NCBI GenBank assembly: GCA_008704415.1
Contig: VXIS01000184.1
Coordinates: forward strand, 29,534 to 93,533
DNA length: 64,000 nucleotides
Direction: 5' to 3'
Origin: Sphaerosporella brunnea
Lineage: Eukaryota; Ascomycota; Pezizomycetes; Pezizales; Pyronemataceae
Within the stretch, counting starts at the first letter, position 1, and each line of letters begins with the position of its first letter. Made by a program: the position numbers and the translations under genes. Shown here piece by piece: positions 11,042 to 20,438 of this stretch. The notes under the pieces were generated by a model, which saw only the letters and a list, made by a program, of their open reading frames with translations, did not search any database and was not told where the DNA came from.

Positions 11042-11706
11042 ATGGTGGCACGTTGATCCCAATCCAAATTGGAGACCAGCCTGGAGAACTCGGCGTAGTA
11101 TAGCGAGCATTCCTTGTTGCCTTGTTGAAAGGTTTGGAGCTTGTGACGAGCTGTGGCGGCGCGGTCCGGGTCACCGAAGGCAGTCTGGAGGACGCTGATG
11201 ACGTCTTCAACATCGTCGAGTCCTGTAATCGTGCCATTATCGCGACTGTAGGGGAGGAGTTGTTCCATGGCACGGCCTTCGCATCGGTTGATGGCATAGG
11301 ACAACCGTAGCTGGGGGGTTGGGAAGCGTGTGGTGTGTGCGAACAGCTTGAGACGGAGCTGGGTGACAAACGACCGAAGCTTATCGCGGGTGCCGTCGAA
11401 CATAGGCGCGTCCGGGAGCTTGTCACCTCGTGCTCCATGGTTCTCCGGTGCCGGCTGGCCCAGGAGGCGGGTGATGATTTCTCGTTGACAGGCCAGTTCT
11501 TGCTCGGCAGCGTCAGCTCGAGCGGTTTCTTCGGCCAAGGTAAGGTCGTCGTCCGTGGGTGCAGGTGTATAATCAGGGGTGCTGAGGACTTCGGTGCAGA
11601 TTCTGTGGATAAAGTCGAGAGGGTCGTTGTTTTCAAGATCGGTGAGAGCGCTGGCAGCCACGAGGCGTGCCCAGAGGTCGTCGGAGATAGCTTTGTATAT
11701 CGGCAT
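11042..11706 (-). pseudogene. Gag B, C-terminally truncated Gypsy gag
   Basis: Start ATG 11706-11704, beginning MPIYKAISDDLWARL. It is open for about 220 codons and nearly identical to gag C through the retrotransposon gag domain, with its conserved AFGDPDRAATARHKLQ segment and LDWDQRATM. It then ends at the inverted junction near 11041, losing the C-terminal third and the zinc knuckle. A few residue changes from gag C with no stops suggest recent duplication. Confidence 0.85.
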
Positions 11707-11771
11707 GGTGTGTCGAGGTCGGGAGCAGGAGCGGGAGCTACGTAGGTTGGAGATAGTTCGACAGAACATAC

Positions 11772-12052
11772 TGTAACGGGACAGGCGCGAGGAAACGTCC
11801 AAGGTACGTAGCTTTCGAGGCAAGGACCGGAGGCAGGAGGACAAGGACAAGAGGCAGAAGAAGACGAGACAAGACAAGGTGGTTCAAGGTTACTAGGTTC
11901 GCTAGTATACAAGACGTTCTGTAAAGAAGAAAAGAAGAAAAGAAACAAAAACAAGTGAAACCTCGCTATTTATGCTTTCCCGTCACGTGACCGCGCGTCA
12001 CGTGACACCCTAACCCTAGCGCCGAGCCACCCCTTAACCTTGAGCCGTGACA
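11772..12052 (-). repeat. LTR B of the Gypsy composite
   Basis: 281 bp, reverse orientation, starting TGTCACGG at 12052 and ending TTACA at 11772. It is the 3' LTR for gag C (purine tract next to 12053) and at the same time lies where a 5' LTR of gag B should be. Confidence 0.9.
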
Positions 12053-12066
12053 GTTTCCTCCACAAC
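12053..12066 (-). promoter_or_regulatory. Polypurine tract before LTR B
   Basis: On the minus strand GTTGTGGAGGAAAC abuts TGTCACGG, the start of LTR B. This identifies LTR B as the 3' LTR of the gag C unit. Confidence 0.75.
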
Positions 12067-12158
12067 TGTGTCCGTAACTCCAAGAGCTGTCAATCCTAAG
12101 CTAGACGAAGACAACGAGATGGGGTGACCAGCAGCATAGCCATCAATGTGCGGCTGGT

Positions 12159-13316
12159 CTAGACGTTTCCCGACTGGTTGTTGGTCGGGAGGGGAGTGAG
12201 CGTGGTAGTCGTATTGGTGGCGGCGGCTCGGAGGTGGGCCGGCTTATTGGGGCAGGTCGCAGCCAAGTGCCCGTGGCCGCCGCAGTAGAGACAGCGACCC
12301 TCGGCAAGCCGGGCAGCTCGTTTCTGGGGTGTGATCTTGCGGCGATTGGCGGAAAGGTCCATGGGTGTAGGTACGGGCTGCGTAGTATCAGGTTGAGGCT
12401 GGGGGGCCGAAGTGGGAGCGAAGGTTCCTTGAGGCGTGCGGGGTCGTTGTGGAGTAGTGACCGGATGGTGACTGGCGTTGCGGGAGGTTGAAGACGAAGT
12501 GCTAGACCGGAGTTTGCGGAGGTGCTCAACGGCACGGATTTGGGAGTCAAGACATTGGCACAGGTTGACAAAGTCGTTAAGGTTGGTGGGATTCGGGGTG
12601 CCGATGAGCTTCTCGAGGATTTCGATTGAGAGTCCATGCCGGAGGGCATCCATGGTGGCACGTTGATCCCAATCCAAATCGGAGACCAGCCTGGAGAACT
12701 CGGCGTAGTATAGCAAAAATTCCTTGTTGCCTTGTTGAAGGGTTTGGAGCTTGTGACGAGCTGTGGCGGCGCGGTCCGGGTCACCGAAGGCAGTCTGAAG
12801 GACGCTGATGACGTCTTCAACATCGTCGAGTCCTGTAATCGTGCTATTATCGCGAATGTAGGGGGGGAGTTGTTCCATGGCACGGCCTTCGCATCGGTTG
12901 ATGGCATAGGACAACCGTAGCTGGGGGGTTGGGAAGCGTGTGGTGTCTGCGAACAGCTTGAGACGGAGCTGGGCGACAAATGACCGAAGCTTATCCCGGG
13001 TGCCGTCGAACATAGGCGCGTCCGGGAGCTTGTCACCTCGTGCTCCATGGTTCTCCGGTGCCGGCTGGCCCAGGAGGCGGGTGATGATTTCTCGTTGACG
13101 GGCCAGTTCTTGCTCGGCAGCGTCAGCTCGAGCGGTTTCTTCGGCCAAGGTAAGGTCGTCGTCCGTGGGTGCAGGTGTATAGTCAGGGGTGCTGAGGACT
13201 TCGGTGCAGATTCTGTGGATATAGTCGAGAGGGTCGTTGTTTTCAAGATCGGTGAGAGCGCTGGCAGCCACGAGGCGTGCCCAGAGGTCGTCGGAGATAG
13301 CTTTGTATATCGGCAT
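12159..13316 (-). CDS. Gypsy-type Gag protein (gag C), intact
   Basis: 385 residues from ATG 13316-13314, the first ATG after the LTR and the one shared by all copies. An acidic helical N-terminus (about 50-95) is followed by a retrotransposon gag domain (about 95-270) containing PMFDGTRDKLRSFVAQLRL and RAMEQLPPYI. A basic, Ser/Pro-rich linker follows, then a zinc knuckle CLYCGGHGHLAATC at about 342-355 (CX2CX4HX4C). It would form the capsid-like particle and bind element RNA in the cytoplasm. No protease, reverse transcriptase or integrase follows; only about 100 bp separate the stop from the purine tract, so pol has been deleted and movement would need an autonomous relative. Confidence 0.92.
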   Translation of the reverse strand: MPIYKAISDDLWARLVAASALTDLENNDPLDYIHRICTEVLSTPDYTPAPTDDDLTLAEETARADAAEQELARQREIITRLLGQPAPENHGARGDKLPDAPMFDGTRDKLRSFVAQLRLKLFADTTRFPTPQLRLSYAINRCEGRAMEQLPPYIRDNSTITGLDDVEDVISVLQTAFGDPDRAATARHKLQTLQQGNKEFLLYYAEFSRLVSDLDWDQRATMDALRHGLSIEILEKLIGTPNPTNLNDFVNLCQCLDSQIRAVEHLRKLRSSTSSSTSRNASHHPVTTPQRPRTPQGTFAPTSAPQPQPDTTQPVPTPMDLSANRRKITPQKRAARLAEGRCLYCGGHGHLAATCPNKPAHLRAAATNTTTTLTPLPTNNQSGNV

Positions 13317-13381
13317 GATGTGTCGAGGTCGGGAGCAGGAGCAGGAGCTACGTAGGTTGGAGATAGTTCGACAGAACGTAC

Positions 13382-13662
13382 TGTAACAGGACAGGGGCGA
13401 GGAAACGTCCAAGGTGCGTAGCTTTCGAGGCAAGGACCGGAGGCAGGAGGACAAGGACAAGAGGCAGAAGAAGACGAGACAAGACAAGGTGGTTCAAGGT
13501 TACTAGGTTCGCTAGTATACAAGACGTTCTGTAAAGAAGAAAAGAAGAAAAGAAACAAAAACAAGTGAAACCTCGCTATTTATGCTTTCCCGTCACGTGA
13601 CCGCGCGTCACGTGACAACCTAACCCTAGCGCCGAGCCACCCCTTAACCTTGAGCCGTGACA
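13382..13662 (-). repeat. LTR C, 5' LTR of the gag C unit
   Basis: 281 bp, TGTCACGG at 13662 to TGTTACA at 13382. The primer-binding site should start at 13381 on the minus strand (GTACGTTCTGTCGAAC); its tRNA was not identified. Confidence 0.9.
13577..13615 (-). promoter_or_regulatory. LTR promoter: paired E-box palindromes and TATA-like box
   Basis: Two TCACGTGA palindromes (13593-13600 and 13608-13615), 15 bp apart, lie upstream of CATAAATA (about 13577-13585) in the LTR's own direction. CACGTG is the core site of bHLH factors. LTR B has both palindromes; LTR A has lost one. Confidence 0.6.
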
Positions 13663-14027
13663 GCGATCACGACGGGTGCGGCGCGGCGGCTAGCCATGCA
13701 TTTATCATTCCTGCGGCCAAGCCGGTAGACAATGGGAAGCAAAAGCAAGCGGAACCCACCCCGGCAAAGAAGAAGCCGGAGGTGGTGGACAAGGGGAAGG
13801 GGAAAGCAAAGCCGGAGGCGGTGGATAAGGGGAAAGGGAAAGGAAACACGTCGGAGGAGGAGGAAGAAGCGGTAGAGTATGCGTGGGCCCATTTCAACGA
13901 GATGAATGCGCCGCCGCCGGCGAAGAAGGGGAAGGGGAAGGAGAAGGAGAAGGAGGAGAGGAACGAGGAGAGAGGGATGAAGGGTGGTAAGGCACCTGCG
14001 CCGAGGAAGGGGAGTGGGAGGCGGTAG
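13663..14027 (+). pseudogene. Lys/Glu-rich host protein, 5' part cut off by LTR C
   Basis: The frame is already open at the LTR border (DHDGCGAAASHAFIIP) and ends at TAG 14025-14027. It contains two KGKGKxKPE-type repeats (PEVVDKGKGKAKPEAVDKGK), an acidic run, the only distinctive stretch AVEYAWAHFNEMNAPPP, and a strongly basic tail ending RKGSGRR. Such charged, repetitive composition suits a nuclear or nucleolar protein, but no family was recognised. The start is missing; the frame joins in phase with the one ending at 10652, so the N-terminus may lie on the far side of the retroelement. Confidence 0.5.
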
Positions 14028-14566
14028 ACGGGCACCGAGATGTTTCCATTTGAATTTTGCTGTTTGTTATCGGTGCTGGACGGAGTTTGAATTGTGAGAA
14101 TAGAATCGTGATGCTGTGAAACGTTTACCGTGATTCGTGGATCAGGGTTCGCGGGCACGTAAACTCCGATGACGCGCCGGAGGGTATAGCATGACAGGGA
14201 GCATGAGCGCAGGAGTATGGGGATTCTGTTTTCTGTAAGCGCAATATATATGCAGCACGCGCATCGTGATGGCCGAGATTAGCTGAACATATGCTTTTCC
14301 GTGATGAACGCCGTAGCTATGAACCAATTGCACACTGTTCACCTATGGATAATACAATAAATCCCCGCCTGCCTTCCTTGCCCCCGAAACGCAAAGACCC
14401 CCGGACCCAAAGACCCAAAACCCCAGAGACCGAAAGGCCAAAAACCTTGCACACCAAAAACACCCGCACACCGGTAAAAATAAATGCAACAACGCCATGA
14501 GGACGTAGCCTGGAGACCCGAAAAGGGAAAACAAAAGGAAGAAAAAAAGAAAAAAAACACACCCCA
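14028..14566. other. No supported gene; likely shared 3' region
   Basis: Lies between the ends of two convergent frames (14027 plus, 14567 minus). It holds short AT-rich and A/C-rich stretches, e.g. about 14385-14480 and the A-rich run 14521-14562. Nothing else is seen. Confidence 0.5.
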
Positions 14567-15657
14567 CTACAGCATATCCGGGTCAAATGATTCATAGATT
14601 TTCCGCTTCACCTCCATTTCCTCGGGGTGGTTGAAGATCGCCACGTCAAACGCGGGACTGGTAGGCGCGGATGGGGGGTCGGGTGTGGCTGCCGACCGCC
14701 CGGAATCATCGGGGTTCGGGTTGTTGTCGTCCACGATGATGTCAGCGTCGACGTTGAAGGAAAGCGAGGGACTTCGCGTTTTGGCGGCGATGCGGGTGTG
14801 GCGACCGTTGCCAGCCTGGGTGGCGGCATTGATCGGAAGTGAGGGACTTCGCGTTTTGACGGTGATGCGGGTTTGATGAGTGTCCGAAGCCTCGATCGCG
14901 GCATGGGTGGCAGCCTCGACGGGAGACTCGGAATCCTCGGCGCTCGGGTCCTCGTTCATGACGATGTCGCTGTCGACGTTGATTGAAATTGAGGGACATA
15001 GCTCCCATCGGCGGAGGAATACAGCGCTTCATCGTAGGTATAAACGATCTGCTTGGTACTTCTCAACCTGGTGGGGGTCAACTCCTCGTCGTTCAGCGGT
15101 TTCCTAGGCCGGCGCTTCGGCGTCACCCGTTCCTCGTGCTCGTGCTGCTGCCACTTGATCGCATCGCCGCCGCCCTTGCCCTTGGAAGTGCTCGCGATGC
15201 CGACGGCGACCCAAGCTCGCTTATCGTAATCCTTGGACACGACGCCGGCCAGGCGCAACGCTTCAGCCTCGCCGTGCTCGGCGATCAGCCGCTGCCAAAG
15301 CTTCCGCGCTTCGAGCAATGCCAGGCCGGTTTTCCCTCTGTCGTGGACATCCGGATGCAGCGTGATCAGCGGCGTGTCGCAGTGGCCGCAGCGCAGGGTC
15401 ACATAGTATGCCTCGTCAGCGGGGATCGCAACGCACTGGAAGCCGCTCAGATAGCGGATCCAGGTGGCGTAGGATTGCGCGGCCTGAGCCGAGCGCGTGT
15501 GCAGCTTGCGGAGCTCCGTCTGGGGGCACGGCGGCGGAGGGTAGTCGGGGCGGAGCGTGGCGGGGTCGACGAAGACGCGGGCGTGGGGGGCGTGGCACCT
15601 GCGGTAGGGGCAGCCGAAGGGGGTCATCGACGGCGGCGAGGCGGGAGCGACGGTCAT
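14567..15657 (-). CDS. Unknown protein with Cys pairs and a repeated acidic tail
   Basis: ATG at 15657-15655 was chosen because the upstream residues look like untranslated sequence. The first part, residues 1-204, has CPYRRC (16-21) and CGHC (90-93), a possible zinc site, then a conserved-looking helical block (GLALLEARKLWQRLIAEHGE) and a basic segment (TPKRRPRKP). The frame stops at 14956. A 44-nt GT...AG interval (15002-15045) would fuse it in phase to the downstream frame ending 14567, giving 348 residues. Its 5' site (GTTTAT) is weak, so a frameshift is equally possible. The tail repeats the motif SPSLSFNVDADIIVDD, seen again as PSISINVDSDIVMNED. Not recognised; possibly nuclear. Confidence 0.55.
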
Positions 15658-15797
15658 GGGCGTGAGGACGGGATAGACCGAAGATAGGATGAGGGATGAT
15701 CGCGGGAGGGAATTATTCTCTGCGAATTGGTGGATGTTGTTGTTGCTTAGGTAATCGTGTTGTCGATGTTTGTTTACATGGCAACGGCAACGGCAGC

Positions 15798-16757
15798 GGC
15801 TGCCGTAGCAACGGCCGCGACGCGTCAATTTGTCGCTTCAAGCCACGCCGCAGCCACTCCACAGCCACACCACAGCCATACAATGAAAAAATGTGGCGAG
15901 CCCAGGACACCCAAATCGATGGTGTAGAGTTGATTCCCCGTGTCCATTTCGCCGCAACTCCACGGTTGTCGAGACACAAGCACCGTGCTAATTTCGGGGC
16001 CACATCGACTGCCACCAGCCACCTGTGGTGCAAAACAGGTCACCGACCGACCGCAGCCTACCCAGTTTGTACCCAGTGTCTCTGCGTGACAGACATGCCG
16101 TCAAAACATCGCGAAACTCTCGGAGGACTTCAAGCTATGATTTCTCTACGTTCCCACCAATTTTCAGCGTGAGTGGAGGTGCCGTAGCTGCTCAGAAACC
16201 CAAAGCCGACCCTGACAGCCGCACCGCGACTCCACAAAAACCGCGCCGTTGAGCACGCCGAAAGCCTCCAAACATAGCAAACCACGGTCTTCCGAGAAGC
16301 TCCAAACGTCTCGAGCTCGTTGTTGTCGGTGTCGGTGGAGACGGTAGGGGGGTCGTGGATTCTGCGGGAATGACTTGGCGGGCGACGACGCGGCGACTGT
16401 GTATGTATCTGAGCGCGCTGGGTTTTTTCCGCTGAAAATGAAACCTGGCGGCCTATCAGACCGAAAAATATTTCCACAATATCCTGGAATTCCACAAGAT
16501 TTGACGGTCTGTAAAGTAAGTAGAGAAACACGGTCTCCCGAGCCATTGCAAGCCATCACCCCCATTTGTTCTCCACATCCAGGACTGCTGCAACGGAAAA
16601 AAAAAAAAACGGCAGGAACAATCAATACACTGTTTTTGTTAGGGTATCTGGAAGCTCATCGCACAGTTTTTATTGCTATGTGGTTGTGGTTGCGGTGTGG
16701 CTTCGTTGCGTTTGTTTTCATGAAATGCGAACGCGTCGCCGCCGTTGCTATGGCGCC
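15798..16757. mobile_element. Element with ~90-bp terminal inverted repeats
   Basis: The left end GGCTGCCGTAGCAACGGC, followed by CGCGACGCGT and AAGCCACGCCGCAGCCAC, matches the right end read inward: GGCGCCATAGCAACGGC, GGCGACGCGT and AAGCCACACCGCAACCAC. Similarity extends about 90 bp with small gaps, down to ATAxCAATxAAAAAxTGTG. No transposase frame is visible, so this is a miniature or hollow element of about 960 bp. The exact ends and target duplication were not resolved. Confidence 0.6.
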
Positions 16758-16788
16758 AGTATAATCATGGCCACGCGAAACACCCCCC

Positions 16789-16789
<1 letters not shown>

Positions 16790-16820
<31 letters not shown>
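16790..16820 (+). repeat. Poly(A) run of 31
   Basis: Uninterrupted A run just outside the right end of the preceding element. A run of 14 C follows at 16942-16955. Confidence 0.95.
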
Positions 16821-16823
<3 letters not shown>

Positions 16824-17345
16824 GCAAGCCACAGATACGGGCTGCACACACACACTCCACTTTTGACGACCAAAATTGACAAAATAATCCAAAAATCTAA
16901 AAACAAACAAACAGTCAATAAAACCCATCCCAAACAACCGTCCCCCCCCCCCCCCACCTGCCAATAACCGGCGAAGAATTATATTATTTCCCCCCATTTT
17001 CCGCGATTTTTTTCTGGTCATTTTCCGACGTGTTTTTTTGCAATTTTGTAATGATGTTGTCGCCTTTGCCGCATTGTTCGGTCTGCATTACAGACTTGTT
17101 TGTGTGCGTGGATTATAATATTGGCTTCCGTGGTGATGGCGGGAACTAAGATGCGTTTTATAGAGCGAAGCTCGGATATAGGAGGGGAAAACGCGTGGAG
17201 TTGGTTGGGGAGAAAATGCGTGCGCAATGCTATCCTATCCGCAATAGAATGACAGCAGATGGCGGGTGGACTTCCACGCGGCCGATGGGAACAGCAAAAG
17301 GAGGCGGGGGGGGGGAGGTGGTATTCACGTGAGTGATCGCGGGTA

Positions 17346-17617
17346 TGGTTGGCGACACTATAAACGCTCACCACGAGCGCCAATTTTTATTCCGGAATGA
17401 GAAATAAAGCAATCACGACGTACAAGACGATTTTCTGTAGCCATTCATCCGCTGAACACAGAATCGTCTCCTGCAGGAGGAAACGCCTCCTCGTTGTGGT
17501 GTAATAAACTTTGGTGCTTTTTGTGGGGGCAGGCTTGGCCATAATTTGTATGGGCATTGAGGCTCCGAACTTGCACCCATTAGCGGGGCTGGTGAGTGTT
17601 TATGGTGTCGCCAACCA
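17346..17617. mobile_element. Tc1/mariner-like miniature element (TA-flanked)
   Basis: Inverted ends of 28 bp begin TGGTTGGCGACACYATAAAC and continue RCTCACCA, about 26 of 28 identical. Both ends are bordered by TA (17344-17345, 17618-17619), the Tc1/mariner target duplication. The 272-bp size and lack of coding sequence make it a miniature element. The family is inferred only from the TA target. Confidence 0.65.
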
Positions 17618-17619
17618 TA

Positions 17620-19700
17620 TTTTAAAGGCTTTTGAATTTCGGTGGCGGGTGGTGAGCTAGTTATTATCATCGATAAAGTCAGTAGTCAGTCAGTAAACGT
17701 ACATATCTCCAGTTACGGATTTTGAACGCGGCCCGCACCACCAGCTGATCGATTTGTCCAAGGCTTCATTGGCCGATCGTTGAAAGCGACCGGAACCGCG
17801 CCAGCTCTCGTCGAGACGCATCAGGAAACGGGGTCGTGCGCGATCTCGAGGCGTTGAAGGTGCAAAGGACAGGAGTCGACGTGTCTCGGCCGAGGTCAGC
17901 CTTGTCAGCGGGACTCTGACAGCGTCGGGGAGATGCTGAATGAAATGTCGATCCGGCCGTTCGGACGGGTAAGGTGGTGCTGCGTGATGCGTGGTTCGTG
18001 GTGTCGGTTTCTGGTGGAGTCGGGGCAACATGTTGTTTGGTTGCGTAGAAGTGCCGCACGGCGATGCGGCTCTCACGTGGCGCTGAGTGAGTAAGCAGCA
18101 AACTGGTGCGGGGTAAATACAGCGACGGTTTGGGCGCGATTATATAAGCAAGTGGGACTGCTGAAAGAGCGGATCATCGTTGTCACTCGACGTCGGAGTG
18201 CCGAGTGCTGCGTCATGACGCGCACAAAGACCGTTTGAAGGAAGAAGACCTGCGTTTCGGTGAGCAACCCTCCCAGTGCGCCAGTGTACGCCGGTCAAGA
18301 ATGGATCGCCCCACCACTCCCGCCAGTGAAGAAAGGGCCTGAGACTTGGCCGGGAGCGGCGGTCAGCTTACCAGATGTAATTCTCTCAAACGGCAAACGG
18401 TTAGCCACGTTTCAAGAGGTTGCCGGTAACCTATATATTTCTCTAAGTACGCCCATGTGCGTTGGGGGTGATGCTGGCGACAGATCTGAGAAACTGGTGG
18501 TTCCGGGGGTGCGCTCCTCCAAACTGAATGCCTGCGGTGAAAGCGAAAGCCAGCCAATATTTGTACGCCTCATGTTGTGCGTAAAAGGAACTCCAAACTC
18601 CATCCAGTCGCAATGGCAGGTCTCACCGAGTACAGGTCCGCAGGTTCATCGCTCAGAGGGGTGGGGTTGCGTCGGGTCAGCTCAGACGTCCGCCGCGGAC
18701 ATCCTACGCAGAGGAGACAGAGTCCTGGAATATACAATTTGACAATCAATCCAGGCACGGCACTGTATTTTATACTATTAGCAGGTGCTTATCAAACAGG
18801 AGACAACAACGGCCGCGTTTCGTGCCCCGCGCGATATACATCACCGGCGATTGACGTCCTTCACCTCGCCAATTCAATGGAATAACCGTCGGCACAAAAT
18901 AAAGTGCATTCTATACATTGTGGAATGCCTCCACAGCTGTTTTGGCCTTCGTACACTCGGTTCCTATTTCGCTCCACCCGACCATTTCTCCTTTCAACGA
19001 TCAAGAACGTTCACCACCAATAAAGCACACATCAGGCACCGAAACAGGAAAGGAGCGGTACACACCTGTTACAGCTCTCAACTACGGCCATTGCCGAGAT
19101 ATGGTGGACAGTTTACGGCTGAGTGGACAGCTCCTACAGGAGCAGTTGAGCGCAATAGCGTTGCGGTCGGGAAACGAGTGACGTTCTGTGACCTGATTCT
19201 CCTTACCCCATTCTTGGTCACTGCCAGTGGCGCCATAATAGATAACCGACTCAGCCGATCTGCGCCGCGGTGGTTTTGGGCGTCACCGGCATCAAGTCTG
19301 CTGATGAACTGCATGGACTTAGACAAGTAGCGACAGTGTTGACCGCGGACCACCGTTTGACCAGTCCTCGACGACATCATGGGGTCGCCAATAGGTGCCC
19401 CACCAACGGAGTGGGCGCTATGCTGCAACGGTGCGGATGACGGACGGAACGAACACAGGATATTGACCACGGCAATATGGTGTTGAATTCTCACAACGGT
19501 TGCATGACTGGTCCATGATGACAAAGGGGTGCTCGATAAGCTTTCACAACGGCACCGCTCAACAACGAACGGGACCAGGAAGGCGGAACAACGGAGCCTA
19601 TTGGGAACCACTAATCTGTTTCATTCGTACCAGGACTTTGAATGAATCTGGACTCGTTTGGTCCAAGGATCAATTTGTCGGTTGTTTCTATTTCTGGTCG
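17620..19700. other. No firmly supported gene
   Basis: A minus-strand frame at 17690-18076 has passable protein character (a HFIQHLPDAVRVPLTRL stretch, then Arg/Ser-rich) but was not recognised. An X-box palindrome sits at 18419-18430. Nothing else is supported. Confidence 0.4.
18419..18430. promoter_or_regulatory. Possible RFX-type X-box
   Basis: GTTGCCGGTAAC fits GTNRCC-RGYAAC with no spacer and is followed at once by tatatattt. About two such matches are expected by chance in a window this size on both strands, so the call is weak. Confidence 0.25.
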
Positions 19701-19701
19701 G

Positions 19702-19835
19702 GGGCGGTCTTGCTCAGGCTTTCGCCGCTGGTCTTGCTCAGGCTTTCGCCAGTGGTCTTGCTCAAGCCTCGCCGCCGGTCTTGCTCAGGCTTTCGCCGGT
19801 GGTCTTGCTCAAGCTTCGCCGCCGGTCTGGCTCCA
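19702..19835. repeat. ~27-bp minisatellite, about five to six units
   Basis: Repeats of GGTCTTGCTCAGGCTTTCGC followed by CGCTGGT, with a variant GGTCTTGCTCAAGCTTCGC. The frames running through it read as Ala/Gly/Leu/Gln repeats and are not accepted as genes. Confidence 0.85.
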
Positions 19836-20438
19836 GCTCCAGCCGGAGGACCAGGCCCCACCGTTCCGCCGGCCTCCGCCCTCTTAAGTAGCTGTGTTTC
19901 TGCCGCTCTGCTTGCTCATAGCTACTACCATAACACGAGGCCATTCTCCAAGCTGGGGGATTATAAATTAGACTTTCGGGGTCGGGTAAAATGTCAAAAA
20001 CGCTGTCAAGTGGTGTGCGACCGTACGTCACTGCGCTCCGTGGACTTCATCCAGCCGGAACATCTGACAGCCTCCGTGCCGCAAAAGTACCCGCAAACAG
20101 TCCGCCAGCTTCCCGCTCCCAGCGAATCTACCAGCGAGTCCACCAACCGTCCGCTCCCCAGCCGCTAGTAGCTGTAAGTTAGTTCCGTCTTCTGGCCAAA
20201 ATCAACATCTTTTGTTTCCAACACAATCAATCCGCACCACAATTCATCCCATCCCACACCTCAATCGATCGCACGCCGCGATCCATCCCACACTACACCT
20301 CCCCCATCACGGCAATGTTGTAGGACGTACTTAGGGTTTGTTGTGAGTCAAGCCCGGAGGGCAACCTTGAGCTTCAACCTCGAGCATTTAGATAGATCTT
20401 CGCTCCATCTCAATCAGACTTCACGTTCGACACATCAA

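Larger units (their letters stand above)
10653..13662. mobile_element. Rearranged Gypsy-type composite with three LTRs
   Basis: Order: LTR A (plus), the first few gag codons (plus), an abrupt switch near 11040 to an inverted truncated gag B (minus), LTR B (minus), purine tract, gag C (minus), LTR C (minus). All three LTRs are 281 bp. C-gag-purine tract-B forms a 1.89-kb gag-only element on the minus strand. Gag B reads out of the far side of LTR B as if B were also a 5' LTR. The outer flanks (caaac, gcgat) do not match, so the block was assembled by recombination or lost its duplication. Confidence 0.85.

Noticed and set aside
11122..13355. Plus-strand frames inside the Gypsy block
   Set aside because: Shadows of the minus-strand gag genes.
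10648..13667. Target duplication for the whole Gypsy block
   Set aside because: Flanks caaac and gcgat do not match.
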